Assembly (NCBI GenBank): GCA_964059195.1
Contig: CAXKWD010000002.1
Coordinates: forward strand, 163,190,559-163,254,558
DNA from: Ectobius pallidus
Taxonomy: Eukaryota > Arthropoda > Insecta > Blattodea > Ectobiidae
Reading direction: 5' to 3'
Length of the DNA stretch: 64,000 nucleotides
Positions 1 through 9,939 of this stretch are shown piece by piece. Position numbers and translations under genes: made by a program. Position 1 is the first letter of the stretch; each line of letters begins with the position of its first letter. The notes below the pieces were generated by a model, which saw only the letters and a program-made list of their open reading frames with translations, made no database searches and was not told where the DNA came from.

Positions 1-177
1 TCAAATCATATTATCAAATCATACAAGCTATAGAGTCCTAATATTTTAATTTTCATTACTTCTTTCATCCTTAAACAGTTACTGTCTTCTTAAATGAAGA
101 AACATCGTAATCCAAATGTCAGGAGAAGCTATAAAACAACTTGATTTTGTTGGCCTGTAGTTAGGTCAATCAGCAAA

Positions 178-345
178 GCATTGGATCTGTTCCCAGGTTT
201 GTGGGTGTGATCCAAGCCATGTAAATGACATTGATGTGTGTGTAATTGTGACAGTCCCCAAGTCTGTAGATTTACAGGCATATGAAAGATTTCCTGGATG
301 ACCAAGTTCTGGCAGACCAATGGAGATTATAGGCCTCAGTAGTAA
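178..345 (+). repeat. SINE fragment (family C)
   Basis: This stretch shares a core with 3365-3515: a variable 5' part, then gtctgtagatttacaggcat, then a stretch ending in aggcct. Two dispersed copies of one short sequence with no coding potential indicate a SINE-like repeat. The ORF read from the opposite strand here is a by-product of the repeat. The tRNA-like head is not clear, so the copy is probably 5' truncated. Confidence 0.5.
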
Positions 346-391
346 TATAGAACTTCTGTTAAATTAAAAAAGTAGTTTTATTTGAAACCCT

Positions 392-664
392 GACATAACT
401 TCGGATGCAAATTAGGAATGAACAAATAACTTTATTTTGGTGAATTTTTTTCTTCTTAGTTGTGGAGAGAGAGTGATGGAAGGTTTTAAAATTTAGACAT
501 TCTTACTGTGTGACCTATTTCGTATGGTACTTGATACACGTTGCAAGTTTCAGAATGAATTAGGTGCCAAGTGATGGAAAAAAGTGAGTAGACCACTTTA
601 GAGTCTAATCATTAATGAGAATCTGCAAGAATTCTAATAGGAATTTGCATCCTGAAGTTATGTC
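392..664. mobile_element. Short inverted-repeat element (MITE candidate)
   Basis: The arms 392-413 and 642-664 are inverted copies of each other (gacataacttcggatgcaa against its complement, one extra base in the right arm). The 273-bp span has no coding potential. No target-site duplication is obvious, so the superfamily cannot be assigned. It could also be the inner part of a larger element whose ends have decayed. Confidence 0.5.
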
Positions 665-2109
665 TAGCGATTTCTAATAATTTTGCTTAGTTAAATTTTA
701 TTTGATATCCAGAAACAGAGTAAACTGACGTTTGGATTATCGATGTTTTACTGTTTTATGGTTTTTCTGATTACTCATAAATGGAATAATATGTGTACAA
801 TATCCTGTTTTCATTGAAGCAATTATGAAGTTGTTTTGATTTTGCTTTTCTAGGGAAAGCATCCCTCTTATTTTTAACTGATCACATCCCCTAATGCATT
901 CACTAAGTATCCTTTACTTGATTCATGTTGAAAAAAGAGAAAGAAAATAGATTCATACAAATAATTGCAATTGTATATTCTTTTTTAAAAATGAGATCTT
1001 TGTCCTTGTATTATCTTACTTTGTTTTTAATTTCAATTGCTCAAAAGCCACTGCTATCTAATAAGATACTTGCCAGGGAATTCTAAACTTCAGCATCCTG
1101 AAAACTATTTTTATTACTGCCTTCTGTGATTGTCTTTATCTATGAAGGAAGATCGTTTGCTTGGGGGTAAACCCTGGTTAAAATGGTAGCAATAAAATAT
1201 TTCATATCACACATTTCTGACCGAAAGTACACAGGAGATGGTAATACTCCTGTTAAGTTACATTTTTTAAAAATTCATTGAACTGTACTAAGATAAGAAC
1301 TTATATTATTTTAAAATTTTGTTACTTTACAAATAATGAATTGTTAAAGGATCATGTATTGTTTATGTACCGGTATACGATAAGGTATGTTGATTTTCAA
1401 GGGAAAAAAATATTAAAAATTATATTCTTAGGAGCAATAGATTGTTTATTTGTATGTGAAAATGTAGTACATCTTTGTTTATAAGATATGGTTGTTCTTT
1501 CCTTAAAGAAGTATACTGATTTCAATTTCTTTCCATGAATAATCATTTAGCATTTGGATATGTTTATTGACCATGGAAAACAAATGACAGGAAGATTCTG
1601 TGAAGCCATAGCTGATGTTATAAAGAATACAAGGCTTCTGCATGCATCCAATAATCGAGCTTAAAATTGACCACTGTTGACATAGTTGTAAAACAGCTGC
1701 TAGAGGCAGTCTGTTTTATGGTGTAGGCTAGTTGTCAATTTAATCAAATTACTCATAACTAGAAAGTTATATCAAAACAAGATTTTATATTTGGATTAAA
1801 TATCTTCTATGGATGTGAAACAAAGCTTATTGGCAACTTTCTCGTAGGTTACATGAAGAAAGAGAGTTTTTTATTTTAATTTTTTAAATTCAGTTCTATT
1901 TATACTCTTTTAAACATCGAGGTCATATCAGTGTTCAGGTTCTGTGTGTATACCAGTGGGCCATGTATCTTAATGTGCAACTATTTTCTATTGTTCATTG
2001 TGTTTTTGACGTCCGTTAATTTCAACAGATATTCAGTTTTAATAAATATGATACAGATTAAATAATGGCAGTGAGTTATGGTATCCATTTTGGATTTGCC
2101 TTTATGATT
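665..2109. other. AT-rich stretch without recognised gene
   Basis: Only short, low-quality open frames occur here on either strand. I recognise no protein family, no clear inverted repeat and no tandem repeat beyond homopolymer runs. Confidence 0.6.
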
Positions 2110-2235
2110 GGGGAAACCATGGAAAAAAACCAAGTCAAGTTGGCCAGCCCACGGGGTGTGAACCTGGGACCTCTTGCATGCAAGTCCAAAATGCCACCAT
2201 CTCTGTCACCTCATTCAGTAAAGAAAATTTTTTTT
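2110..2235 (-). repeat. SINE-like tRNA-derived fragment, minus strand
   Basis: Read on the minus strand, the sequence around 2145-2165 contains a Pol III B-box-like element (aggttcacacccc) preceded by a tRNA-like segment. The small plus-strand ORF through it is not convincing as a gene. This matches the general layout of tRNA-derived SINEs. Only one copy is visible in the window, so the call rests on the box alone. Confidence 0.35.
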
Positions 2236-2577
2236 TTAAATGTTTTTTTGTATAAATTCTCTGAATGGTAGGTACAAGTTAAGCACCTTTTCTACAAACT
2301 AAGGCTTAAAGTTCTGCGTAGGAAACAATATGGCTTTGGATAAGGTTGAGAAAACTGATTATATAATTATTAAGTGCCAGTATGGTACTTTATGAGATTG
2401 TGTGGGGACAGGAAAATGTCTGTCCGTACGCACGTTAAGTCAAATACGCTTTATTGGATTATCATTGAACTTGGTTTACGCATTTGTAACGTCCATGGCA
2501 AGAAGCCTATGTATTTCGGACCAAATTGGTTGACCGGTACTGGAGTAAGGACTAATTAAAGGTCACATGCTTTTTAA

Positions 2578-2892
2578 ATGGGAAACCATGACTACAATAC
2601 TTATAATCAAGAGCTGTATACATTATTCAAAGATGTGGAAATCAGTAGATTCATTAAGCTATCTAGACTCCGATGGGCAGGTCATGTAAGGAGAAAAGAA
2701 GATTCTGAAATTTGTAAAACGGTATGGTCCACTCAACCAGAAGGGAGAAGGAAAAGAGGAAGACCAAGACTCCGCTGGAAGGATGAGGTGGATGAGGATG
2801 CTAGAGAATTGGGACTGAGAAACTGGTGGAAAGAGGCACAGGATCGTGGTAACTGGAGGAAGCGCCTTGAGGAGGCCAAGACTCATAGATGA
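2578..2892 (+). pseudogene. Non-LTR retrotransposon, C-terminal end only
   Basis: The 104-residue frame contains RLRWAGHVRRKED near residue 30, a basic GRRKRGRPRLRWKDEV segment near residue 60, and a tail ending RKRLEEAKTHR. This arrangement is typical of the extreme C-terminus of RTE/jockey-like APE-type LINE polyproteins in insects. The tail after the stop is GATGATAATGA-like, as often seen at the 3' ends of such elements. Endonuclease and reverse transcriptase are absent, so this is a 5'-truncated copy, the usual outcome of target-primed reverse transcription. The ATG at 2578 is unlikely to be a real start. It may belong to the same broad family as the minus-strand fragment at 30,057-31,900, but the two do not overlap, so this cannot be tested here. 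Confidence 0.75.
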
Positions 2893-3364
2893 GTTGTTGA
2901 GCCAATGATGATAATGACTATACTACAAAGCCGCTTTGCTAACATCGAGGGCCTTGACTCCAATGCAGTCAGATGTGTTTATTTCGTTGTTCAAGTTCAA
3001 ATGAGTACTACATGAATACTGTTATATACATAAGGTATGTTACTGTGAAATAATTAGGCCTATGTACAATAAGCGGAGTTCTCTACCCATGCATTTTGTG
3101 AAATGTTGACAAATTTTATGAATTCCTTACATCAGTGTACACGAGTATGAAGTAAGGTTAAGCACCAAACTTTAGACCTTTGGTTCTTCTGCAAGCTCTG
3201 TTTAATGAATCGATCTGGAGCTAACTCAGAGATTGATTACAAAAATAATTTATTTTTTGTATATCATAACTGCAATTATCATTGATTAAACAAAATCATT
3301 CTGGCACTTTGTTATATCAGTTTACCTGATGTTGTTATATCCCACAATGTAGTATGGTTGGTGA
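2893..3364. other. No recognised gene
   Basis: AT-rich sequence after the LINE tail with no supported ORF, repeat or structured element. Confidence 0.5.
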
Positions 3365-3515
3365 TTTTCTATGCCCAAGGTAGCGGATTCAATCCCGGAC
3401 AGGTCAGTGGCATTTATGTGTACATAAATGGTGACAGGCCCATGTCTGTAGATTTACAGGCATGTAAAAGAACTGTGTGAGAAAATTCCAGCACATCAGA
3501 AACGGTCAGAGGCCT
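3365..3515 (+). repeat. SINE copy (family C) with B-box-like site
   Basis: The sequence begins near a B-box-like element (ggattcaatcccgg, about 3385) and continues into the core gtctgtagatttacaggcat, which is shared with 178-345, ending in gaggcctaag. The two copies define a dispersed family. Pol III boxes plus dispersion support a tRNA-derived SINE; no target duplication was located. Confidence 0.55.
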
Positions 3516-3647
3516 AAGTTGCAGTGAGAATGTGAAGCAAGAGAAGATTAGGATAGAGAAAGTCATATAAATGCATTGATTAGGCCTACATACTTACCCT
3601 TCATTTAGTCTAGTATGAATTAGAAAATAACACTTTGTCTGTTACTA

Positions 3648-4283
3648 CAGTGAGTCCCATGCAAGAGTTGGTCAATGACGCGGGTTTCTGTGTCGTGGCG
3701 GGCACAGCTCCAACTCCCGAGCGACCGGGTGAAATATCTATGCTAATAAAGCCGCGATCGGTGTAATGATTCAGGTTCTCACATTTACAGTTAAAATTAC
3801 AATGAAAATAACCACATACCTCATCACAAGAGATGTTGGACATGTTCTCCTCTTGAATACGCACAACACTGGCACCTTTTTAGGGATTTTTTTTTCAGGC
3901 GCGTAAGTTCAGCTTCCGAGATAGAGTTAATTTCTCTTGTGATACTGTCTTTAAGTTTTTCTAACAATAGCCTATGTGACTATTATTTATGGGGGAACTT
4001 GAAAAATAAAGTGTATAGGTCAATTCCCCACACATTAGAACATTAGAAGAGAAATTAACTCTATCTCGGAAGCTGAACTTACGCGCATGAAAGAAATTTC
4101 CTAAAAAGCTGCCAGTATTGTGTGGAAGCAAGAGGAAAACATTTCCAACATCTCTTGTGATGAGGTACATGGTTATTTTCATTGCGGCTTTATTAGCATA
4201 GATATTTCGCCCGGGAGTTGGAGCCATGCTCGCTGCGACGCAGAAACCCACGTCATTGGCCAACTCTTGCTTGGGACTCACTG
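3648..4283. mobile_element. Fold-back mariner-type MITE with long inverted arms
   Basis: The left arm (3648-3938) and right arm (4047-4283) are long inverted copies, starting cagtgagtcccatgc and ending in its complement, around a central spacer of about 108 bp. The right arm is shorter because of an internal deletion. TA dinucleotides flank both ends (3646-3647 and 4284-4285), as expected for Tc1/mariner-type insertion. ORFs through the arms (for example 3961-4386 minus) are artefacts of the palindrome. A single arm of the same family lies at 13,429-13,720. Because transcription through it would give a hairpin, it could be a source of small RNA; that is inference. Confidence 0.8.
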
Positions 4284-4285
4284 TA

Positions 4286-5033
4286 AAAGGAGACACTTTT
4301 TGAAAGCTTATTCTAAGTACAAATAATAATACACTTGCAAATTCACATATATGTCCTATGTAAAGTGGGTATGACTGCATAAACAACTGATATCTGCAGC
4401 AGAGTTGGACCTATGTTTGCTGTAACGCCTGCCATAGATGAGGCAGATGTCTTGCATTTTTCATAACATAGGCTATGGTGAAGCTTATTCAGTTCTGTGT
4501 TAGGGTTGGTGAGAAGTAACTAGGCATTAATAAATGGTTGTAATATATGTGTTTCGATGCAAAAATTACAGAAATTACATGTACCTTATGAAATAGAAAT
4601 ATGGTTGCATGTATTTAAAATTCTATGCTAAACATCAGCTTCCTCAATCTTCTCGGATGGAATTGGCAGGAATTCTGTGAACCATAATTAGGCCTCCAAT
4701 TCTTTGGTGTATGAGGTTTTATCCAGTACACCTCTTCCTTTGCTGATCCCATTAGAGATAATTACAGGGTGTTAGATCTGGACTTTGCAGGGCTTTTGTG
4801 AGGTCATCATTCCAGTCAGCATCCCAAAAAAATGCTCCTCCCAAGTTCGTTCTTGCATATGAAGTCATCACAAATAATTTTGATGTTTTAAACATAGGGG
4901 AGGGGGCAGAAAGTACCTTATCCCCCTCCCCCAATTCTAGCCTATGGAAAATCTATTTTCATGATGTGAACGTTTCTTTCACTGTGATTGCATTGATATT
5001 ATAATTACTGTAGCTATGACTTAATGCTTAGTT
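4286..5033. other. No recognised gene
   Basis: This stretch holds no supported coding region. A C-rich run sits near 4920. The frames on both strands around 4750-5000 overlap each other and resemble nothing I know. Confidence 0.5.
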
Positions 5034-5038
5034 ATTTC

Positions 5039-5285
5039 TGTTATGATTTGGTTTCAGAGGCTAAATAACATGAATACATTTGAGTTTAAGTTTGAACAAC
5101 AGTATAGAGTTTTATATTTTAAGTAATACATTTGGATGACTTGCACTACACAACATCACACACTGAAGGCTCTCTCGTAACTGTCATGGCGTGACTACCA
5201 GCTGTCTTACCATTGTACAGCACTACCAACATATTGGGCTAACAGTTTTTTTTTTTCGTGCTTGCCAACATAACAAGTTCCAACA
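5039..5285 (-). repeat. Copia 3' LTR
   Basis: The 247-bp direct repeat is identical by eye to 8945-9191. On the coding strand it is the 3' LTR. It contains a 12-bp T run near 5246 that is also conserved in the other copy. Confidence 0.95.
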
Positions 5286-5294
5286 CACTCCCTC
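5286..5294 (-). promoter_or_regulatory. Copia polypurine tract
   Basis: On the minus strand the sequence gagggagtg directly abuts the 3' LTR. A purine-rich run here primes plus-strand DNA synthesis in LTR elements. Position and composition both fit. Confidence 0.75.
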
Positions 5295-5429
5295 AAGTAC
5301 GAAAAAAAAAACTAATACAAAAACATTTTAACAATAATTAACATTTGAGATTATGAACACTCCCTTAAAATATGTATGGAATAATTTGTCCAAATTTGAT
5401 TTAAACTAACACAATGTTCTATAGTTCAC

Positions 5430-5531
5430 TTAAGACATAATTTGTTTCATCATTTTCTCAAACTTAACAGGCTGTAAAGGTTTTTTACCAAACCTTAATC
5501 TTAAACCATCCTTTCTTGAATTCATCTTTGA
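5430..5531 (-). pseudogene. Copia RNase H C-terminal remnant
   Basis: After the in-frame TGA that ends the large ORF at 5532, the same frame reads on to a stop at 5430-5432. It contains KKPLQPVKFEKMMKQIM, which resembles the usual end of copia polyproteins (KPL...KFEKLR). The roughly 200 residues of RNase H expected between the YLG motif and this tail are absent. This points to an internal deletion rather than 3' truncation. The exact junction cannot be fixed without a full-length relative. Confidence 0.7.
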
Positions 5532-8500
5532 TCAGGTGATATTTGTACCCAAATAGTTATCGGGTTTACAGTTCACTATGATGTGGAATTCTTTCTTCAT
5601 TTTCACCATAAGTTCTTGCATTTGTCGTTGATCTTCTCCTATTACAATACCATCATCTACATGAATTCCTATAAATAGTCTTTCACCATATATGGATTTA
5701 AATACACATTGATCAGTTTGTATAGGTTTCAGACCTTCACGCCTTAAAAAGTCAGTAAGTCTTTTAAACCATTGTTGAGGTGCTTGTTTCAATCCATAAA
5801 TTGCTTTTTTTAGTTTGCACACTTTACCAGGATGATCAAAGTCTTCAGGCAACCGCATGTATATTTCATCTTGTAGGTCACCATATAGAAATGCAGACTT
5901 TATATCAAAAGTCATAATTTTGAGATTCTTTTCAGCAGCAATAGCTAACAGCATTCTTAATGAACTGGTCTGTATCACTGAACTATAAGTGTCTTTATAT
6001 TCCAGATTTTCTTTCTGTTGGCAGCCTCTTGCTACCAGTCTAGCTCTATAACGACCATCATCTTTGATTTTAAACAACCAACGGCTTGTAACTATTTCTT
6101 TTTCTTGAATACTATCTTCATTGACTAGTTCCCATGTTTGGTTCCTATTTAAGCAGTCTTTTTCTTCCTGAATAGCTTTCTGCCATTTTTCTTTCTCGTT
6201 ACTTCTCATACAATCTTCATAAGTTAGTGTAGAATCTTCAGAAAGTAACACATAGTCTAACTGGTAATCTTCATATTTCTTTGGTAATTGCCTATTCCTT
6301 TGTGGTCTTTGGATTAGTTGAACGTCTGAGTTTGCATTTTCTTCAGATGGTACTTCACATTCTAAATTAAGATTGTCTTCACTTGAATTTTCTTGTTCTT
6401 CGTCAGGTTCCAATTTTTCATCATCAATGTCTCTGTAGTTTCCAATTGTTACAGTTTTGTTTAACATATTTTCCTTATCAGGTATTCCAAAAAATTTCAC
6501 ATCTCTTGAAGTATACACTGTTTGATTTTCTTTATCCCAAATTCTGTACCCATTTCTTGCATAACCAACAAATATTCCCTTTTTAGCTCTATGGTTTAAT
6601 TTCTTGAGGTTACCAAGAATTTTTGTATATACCACAGATCCATAAATTTGCAGTCGAGATAGATCAGGTTTTTTGTGGAACCACTTTTCAGCAGGAGTTG
6701 TATCAATTGTTACAGAAGGACTTCTATTTTGTAGATATGCAGCTGTTTCAATAGCTGTTCCCCACATTTCATTCGGTAGGTTGGAGTCATACAGTAAGGC
6801 TCTCATTTTATTAGAAAGTGTTAAATTCATTCTTTCAGCTGTTCCATTTAACTGAGGAGAATGAGCAATGGTATAATCGAGTTGTATTCCCTTATTTTTA
6901 CACCACTGTTTGAAGTTATTTGAACTATATTCACCACCATTATCTAGTCTGATCTTAGATACATTTAAATTGTGATAATTTTCAGCTTCAACAATAAATT
7001 CTTTGAGGTAATCTTCAGCTTCATCTTTAGTCTTTAGAAGATATACATGAACAAAATGTGTATAGTCATCGACACATGTCATAAAGTAGTTTTTGTTATC
7101 AAATGTTGGTGGAACAATTTTTCCACATACATCTGTATGTATGATTTCCAATGGCCTTTTTGCTCTCTGTCTTGTGGAGTTGAATGGATTTCTAATCAGT
7201 TTTGTTCTTGCACATGTTTCACACAAATGGTCTGTTTCACATTTACTCAGGGTTGATGGCACTCCTTCACACAGGTCGGGAATTTTTTGTAGATTTTTAA
7301 AGCTGATATGTCCTAATCTACGATGCCATTGCATGTAGTTTTCTTCATTTTGTAGTAAAAGAGTTTCCTGACATTGTTGAGCATTTAAGTCTACCACAAA
7401 TAGTCCACATGAAGTCTTTTGTCCGCTCAAAACAACAGTATTGTCTTTAATAATTTCAACTTCTTTTTCTGTAAATCTCACCTCTCCACCATGCTTGGTA
7501 ATAGCATTCACTGATAATAGATTTCTTGTGAGCTGTGGCACATATGACACATCACTAAACAGTACATTTCCAGTGTCTATCTTTCCTGACACTACACTAG
7601 TCATAGTTTCTCCTTTTTTGGCACTATAAATTTTTACATCAGAATACTCTGTATCCTTCAAAATATCACACTTATTTGTCAAATGTAAGGTACATCCACT
7701 GTCCACTACAAAAAGATTGTCTGTTTGCTTAACACTTAGTAAATCTTCACTGAAACATGCCACTTTTTCCTGTTCATTTGTTTCAGTAAAAAATGCCACT
7801 TTGTGATCTTTCTTCTTTTCGTGCTGATCCTTGAACCAACATTTTTCTGCTGCATGATTTGATCTCTTGCAATACACACAGGGAGGAAATGATTTGTGTT
7901 TATGGACTTGATTTAAGTTTTTCCTTTTGAAGCATTCTTCTTCATTATGAGAGTCACGTTTACAGTCTTTGCACCACTTTTTCTTGGAGCAATTACGCCT
8001 TGTGTGACCACTTTCACCACATTTGTAACAAACAATTTTTCCATGTTTCCACTTGAACTTTGTTTGAACTGCAAAGGCTACATTTTTCTCTTCACTTTCT
8101 TTTGGCTTATTGTACTCTTCTTCTCTACAAAGTCGGGCTACAAGGTTATCAACAGTCTTCTGTTCTACAGGTGTAGATTCCCATGCACTAGAAAAGTATC
8201 GATATCGTTCGGGTAACAATGACAAGATTTTAGCTATTGTCATTTCTTCTGATATTTCTTCTTTGAATTGTTCAAGTTTGAAAACAATGTTTCTAAGATA
8301 ACTTACGTTTTGCATGATATCTTTAGAATTATCAAACTTATAACCATGAAAATCCATCAGTAGCTGTTGTTTTTGTTGAGTAGAGTCTCTTTGATATACT
8401 GCTTTCAATTTATTATACATATCTTTGGCATATGCACATGTTAAAATATGATTTTTTACTGTTTTATCTATGCTCCTAATGATATAGAATTGTGCTTTGG

Positions 8501-8690
8501 CATCCTTAGCTTTCCACAACTTAAGTCTTGCGGTGTCATTTTCTACATCACTTAACGCTTCTTCTCCACTCACGATGTCCCATAGTTGTTTAGCTTTCAG
8601 TAGAATCTGTATATCAAATTCCCATAGCTGAAATGTCTCTGCATTTATTAACTTAGTCAGGTCGTTTATTTCGTGTTCTTCAGCCGCCAT
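5532..8690 (-). CDS. Copia Gag-Pol polyprotein lacking RNase H
   Basis: The single long frame encodes Gag, protease, integrase and reverse transcriptase of a Ty1/copia element. An open frame extends back to 8735, but the ATG at 8690 (caaaATGGcg) is the better start and gives about 1,052 residues. In order: a UBN2/copia-type Gag; three CCHC knuckles (CYKCGESGHTRRNC, CKDCKRDSHNEEEC, CVYCKRSNHAAEKC); aspartic protease VVDSGCTLH; pre-integrase WHRRLGHIS; integrase with D, D and E in HTDVCG, RLDNGGEY and GTAERM; then RT with RWLFKIK, DIKSAFLYGDL, YGLKQAPQQWFK and a VDD box (HVDDGIVIG). The frame stops at NYLGTNIT just where RNase H should begin. Copia normally has one knuckle; three is unusual. 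No frameshift or internal stop interrupts the rest, which agrees with the identical LTRs. Without RNase H it should not replicate alone, but related copies could mobilise it. Confidence 0.93.
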   Translation of the reverse strand: MAAEEHEINDLTKLINAETFQLWEFDIQILLKAKQLWDIVSGEEALSDVENDTARLKLWKAKDAKAQFYIIRSIDKTVKNHILTCAYAKDMYNKLKAVYQRDSTQQKQQLLMDFHGYKFDNSKDIMQNVSYLRNIVFKLEQFKEEISEEMTIAKILSLLPERYRYFSSAWESTPVEQKTVDNLVARLCREEEYNKPKESEEKNVAFAVQTKFKWKHGKIVCYKCGESGHTRRNCSKKKWCKDCKRDSHNEEECFKRKNLNQVHKHKSFPPCVYCKRSNHAAEKCWFKDQHEKKKDHKVAFFTETNEQEKVACFSEDLLSVKQTDNLFVVDSGCTLHLTNKCDILKDTEYSDVKIYSAKKGETMTSVVSGKIDTGNVLFSDVSYVPQLTRNLLSVNAITKHGGEVRFTEKEVEIIKDNTVVLSGQKTSCGLFVVDLNAQQCQETLLLQNEENYMQWHRRLGHISFKNLQKIPDLCEGVPSTLSKCETDHLCETCARTKLIRNPFNSTRQRAKRPLEIIHTDVCGKIVPPTFDNKNYFMTCVDDYTHFVHVYLLKTKDEAEDYLKEFIVEAENYHNLNVSKIRLDNGGEYSSNNFKQWCKNKGIQLDYTIAHSPQLNGTAERMNLTLSNKMRALLYDSNLPNEMWGTAIETAAYLQNRSPSVTIDTTPAEKWFHKKPDLSRLQIYGSVVYTKILGNLKKLNHRAKKGIFVGYARNGYRIWDKENQTVYTSRDVKFFGIPDKENMLNKTVTIGNYRDIDDEKLEPDEEQENSSEDNLNLECEVPSEENANSDVQLIQRPQRNRQLPKKYEDYQLDYVLLSEDSTLTYEDCMRSNEKEKWQKAIQEEKDCLNRNQTWELVNEDSIQEKEIVTSRWLFKIKDDGRYRARLVARGCQQKENLEYKDTYSSVIQTSSLRMLLAIAAEKNLKIMTFDIKSAFLYGDLQDEIYMRLPEDFDHPGKVCKLKKAIYGLKQAPQQWFKRLTDFLRREGLKPIQTDQCVFKSIYGERLFIGIHVDDGIVIGEDQRQMQELMVKMKKEFHIIVNCKPDNYLGTNIT

Positions 8691-8810
8691 TTTGTCTTCG
8701 TTTTTGAATTGACGGTTGATGTTCCACACACGCAACTTTCACTTTTCACTGGTTTAATAGTTTTTTTCCTATTTCAATTTTACCCTTATAAACATTTGGC
8801 GTTTCTGGGG

Positions 8811-8910
8811 TATCTGGCGTATTTGACGTATCTGGGCGTATTTGATGTATCTGGGCGTATTTGATGTATCTGGGCGTATTTGATGTAGCCTATCTGGGCG
8901 TATTTGTGCC
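8811..8910. repeat. 19-bp tandem repeats in copia leader
   Basis: At least four near-identical copies of a 19-bp unit, tatctgggcgtatttgatg, run head to tail between the 5' LTR and the Gag start, with a degenerate copy at each edge. The array is inside the element, between primer site and ORF. Its role is unknown; leader repeats in LTR elements can affect translation or packaging. Confidence 0.85.
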
Positions 8911-8930
8911 TCCTGGGGTTTCTGTGCCTT

Positions 8931-8944
8931 CTGGGCCCATAACC
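8931..8944 (-). promoter_or_regulatory. Copia primer-binding site (initiator tRNA half-molecule)
   Basis: On the minus strand ggttatgggcccag immediately follows the 5' LTR. It is complementary to the anticodon stem-loop of initiator tRNA-Met (ctgggcccataacc), not to a tRNA 3' end. Drosophila copia and yeast Ty5 are known to prime from a half-tRNA in this way. The match supports both the copia assignment and the LTR boundary. Confidence 0.88.
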
Positions 8945-9191
8945 TGTTATGATTTGGTTTCAGAGGCTAAATAACATGAATACATTTGAGTTTAAGTTTG
9001 AACAACAGTATAGAGTTTTATATTTTAAGTAATACATTTGGATGACTTGCACTACACAACATCACACACTGAAGGCTCTCTCGTAACTGTCATGGCGTGA
9101 CTACCAGCTGTCTTACCATTGTACAGCACTACCAACATATTGGGCTAACAGTTTTTTTTTTTCGTGCTTGCCAACATAACAAGTTCCAACA
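8945..9191 (-). repeat. Copia 5' LTR
   Basis: Identical by eye to 5039-5285 and, on the coding strand, the promoter-bearing 5' LTR. It is followed by the target duplication atttc at 9192-9196. Confidence 0.95.
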
Positions 9192-9196
9192 ATTTC

Positions 9197-9939
9197 TCCC
9201 TTGAGTTATAATGGAATTATCTATTGTCTAATAACATAATAAGATTAAAACCATGTTCTTTAGCACTTGTTCTTTTTTATTTATTTATTTTTTGGGAATG
9301 CCTTGTTACAGTAGTTTAGCATAGCTAGTATTGACTTCATACATCATATTTATGGTTCCTAGTTCCATGTGTTCACTTTACAAATTATACTTCTCTTAGA
9401 TTTGTGCTAATGTAGTCATCAGTCCATTTTGCTCAACTTACAGATGATGGTTTATACATTATGCAAACACTTCGTGAAATCTGGTGAAAATGACCTGTAT
9501 TATTATAAAAGTCTTGATTTATGAATTTTCTGATATTTTATTGTGTTACAGTGTATGAATGTAGAAAAGGATTCAAAATTAATATTATAATTTTGACAGT
9601 CTGTTAAATTTTCATCCATTGTATCATTGTATCAGTAGGCCTACTGAATAGTACTGAATATTGGATCTTAGGTTAAAAGTATGGTCTTGAATTGTTATAA
9701 CGACCACAGTGGTAGCATATGAAGGGTACAGGGGAAAAACCACAGATATATAGAGATAGATCGGCAATGGTGTATGCTGTACCATTGGCGGCAGTGAAGC
9801 CACGTGATGCAAGGACCGCCATATTACTACACTGCAGCAGCTGATCGTGTACATGCTACAAGTGCGTTACAGCGATGTGAATTTTAGCATTTTAGCTAAT
9901 AATGTAATTGGACTGAGGAGTATAAATACTTTTTCTAAA
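9197..9939. other. Upstream region of the THAP gene
   Basis: No coding region is supported. A short hairpin (caatgg...ccattg, 9765-9787) sits about 150 bp before the THAP start codon. I could not find P-element-type terminal inverted repeats here that match the 3' side. Confidence 0.5.

Larger units (their letters stand above)
5039..9191 (-). mobile_element. Copia LTR retrotransposon, recent, RNase H-deleted
   Basis: The element is bounded by two identical 247-bp LTRs (5039-5285 and 8945-9191) that start TG and end CA. The 5-bp target duplication atttc is at 5034-5038 and 9192-9196. Coding is on the minus strand, so the functional 5' LTR is the right-hand one. A primer-binding site (8931-8944) and a purine-rich tract (5286-5294) sit in the expected places. 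The total length of 4,153 bp is short for copia because most of the RNase H region is missing. Identical LTRs with a perfect duplication show a recent insertion: both LTRs are copied from one template and had no time to diverge. Confidence 0.95.

Noticed and set aside
3961..4386. 141-residue minus-strand ORF
   Set aside because: It runs through the arms of the fold-back MITE and its translation mirrors the other repeat copies; it shows no protein motif.
9353..9366. cctagttccat as a 5' partner of the inverted arms at 13,258 and 14,042
   Set aside because: Only about ten bases match and the similarity does not extend into the rest of the arm, so it is not usable as a terminal repeat.
9921..9927. 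TATAAAT as TATA box of the THAP gene
   Set aside because: It lies only 13 bases before the ATG, too close to give a transcript that includes the start codon.
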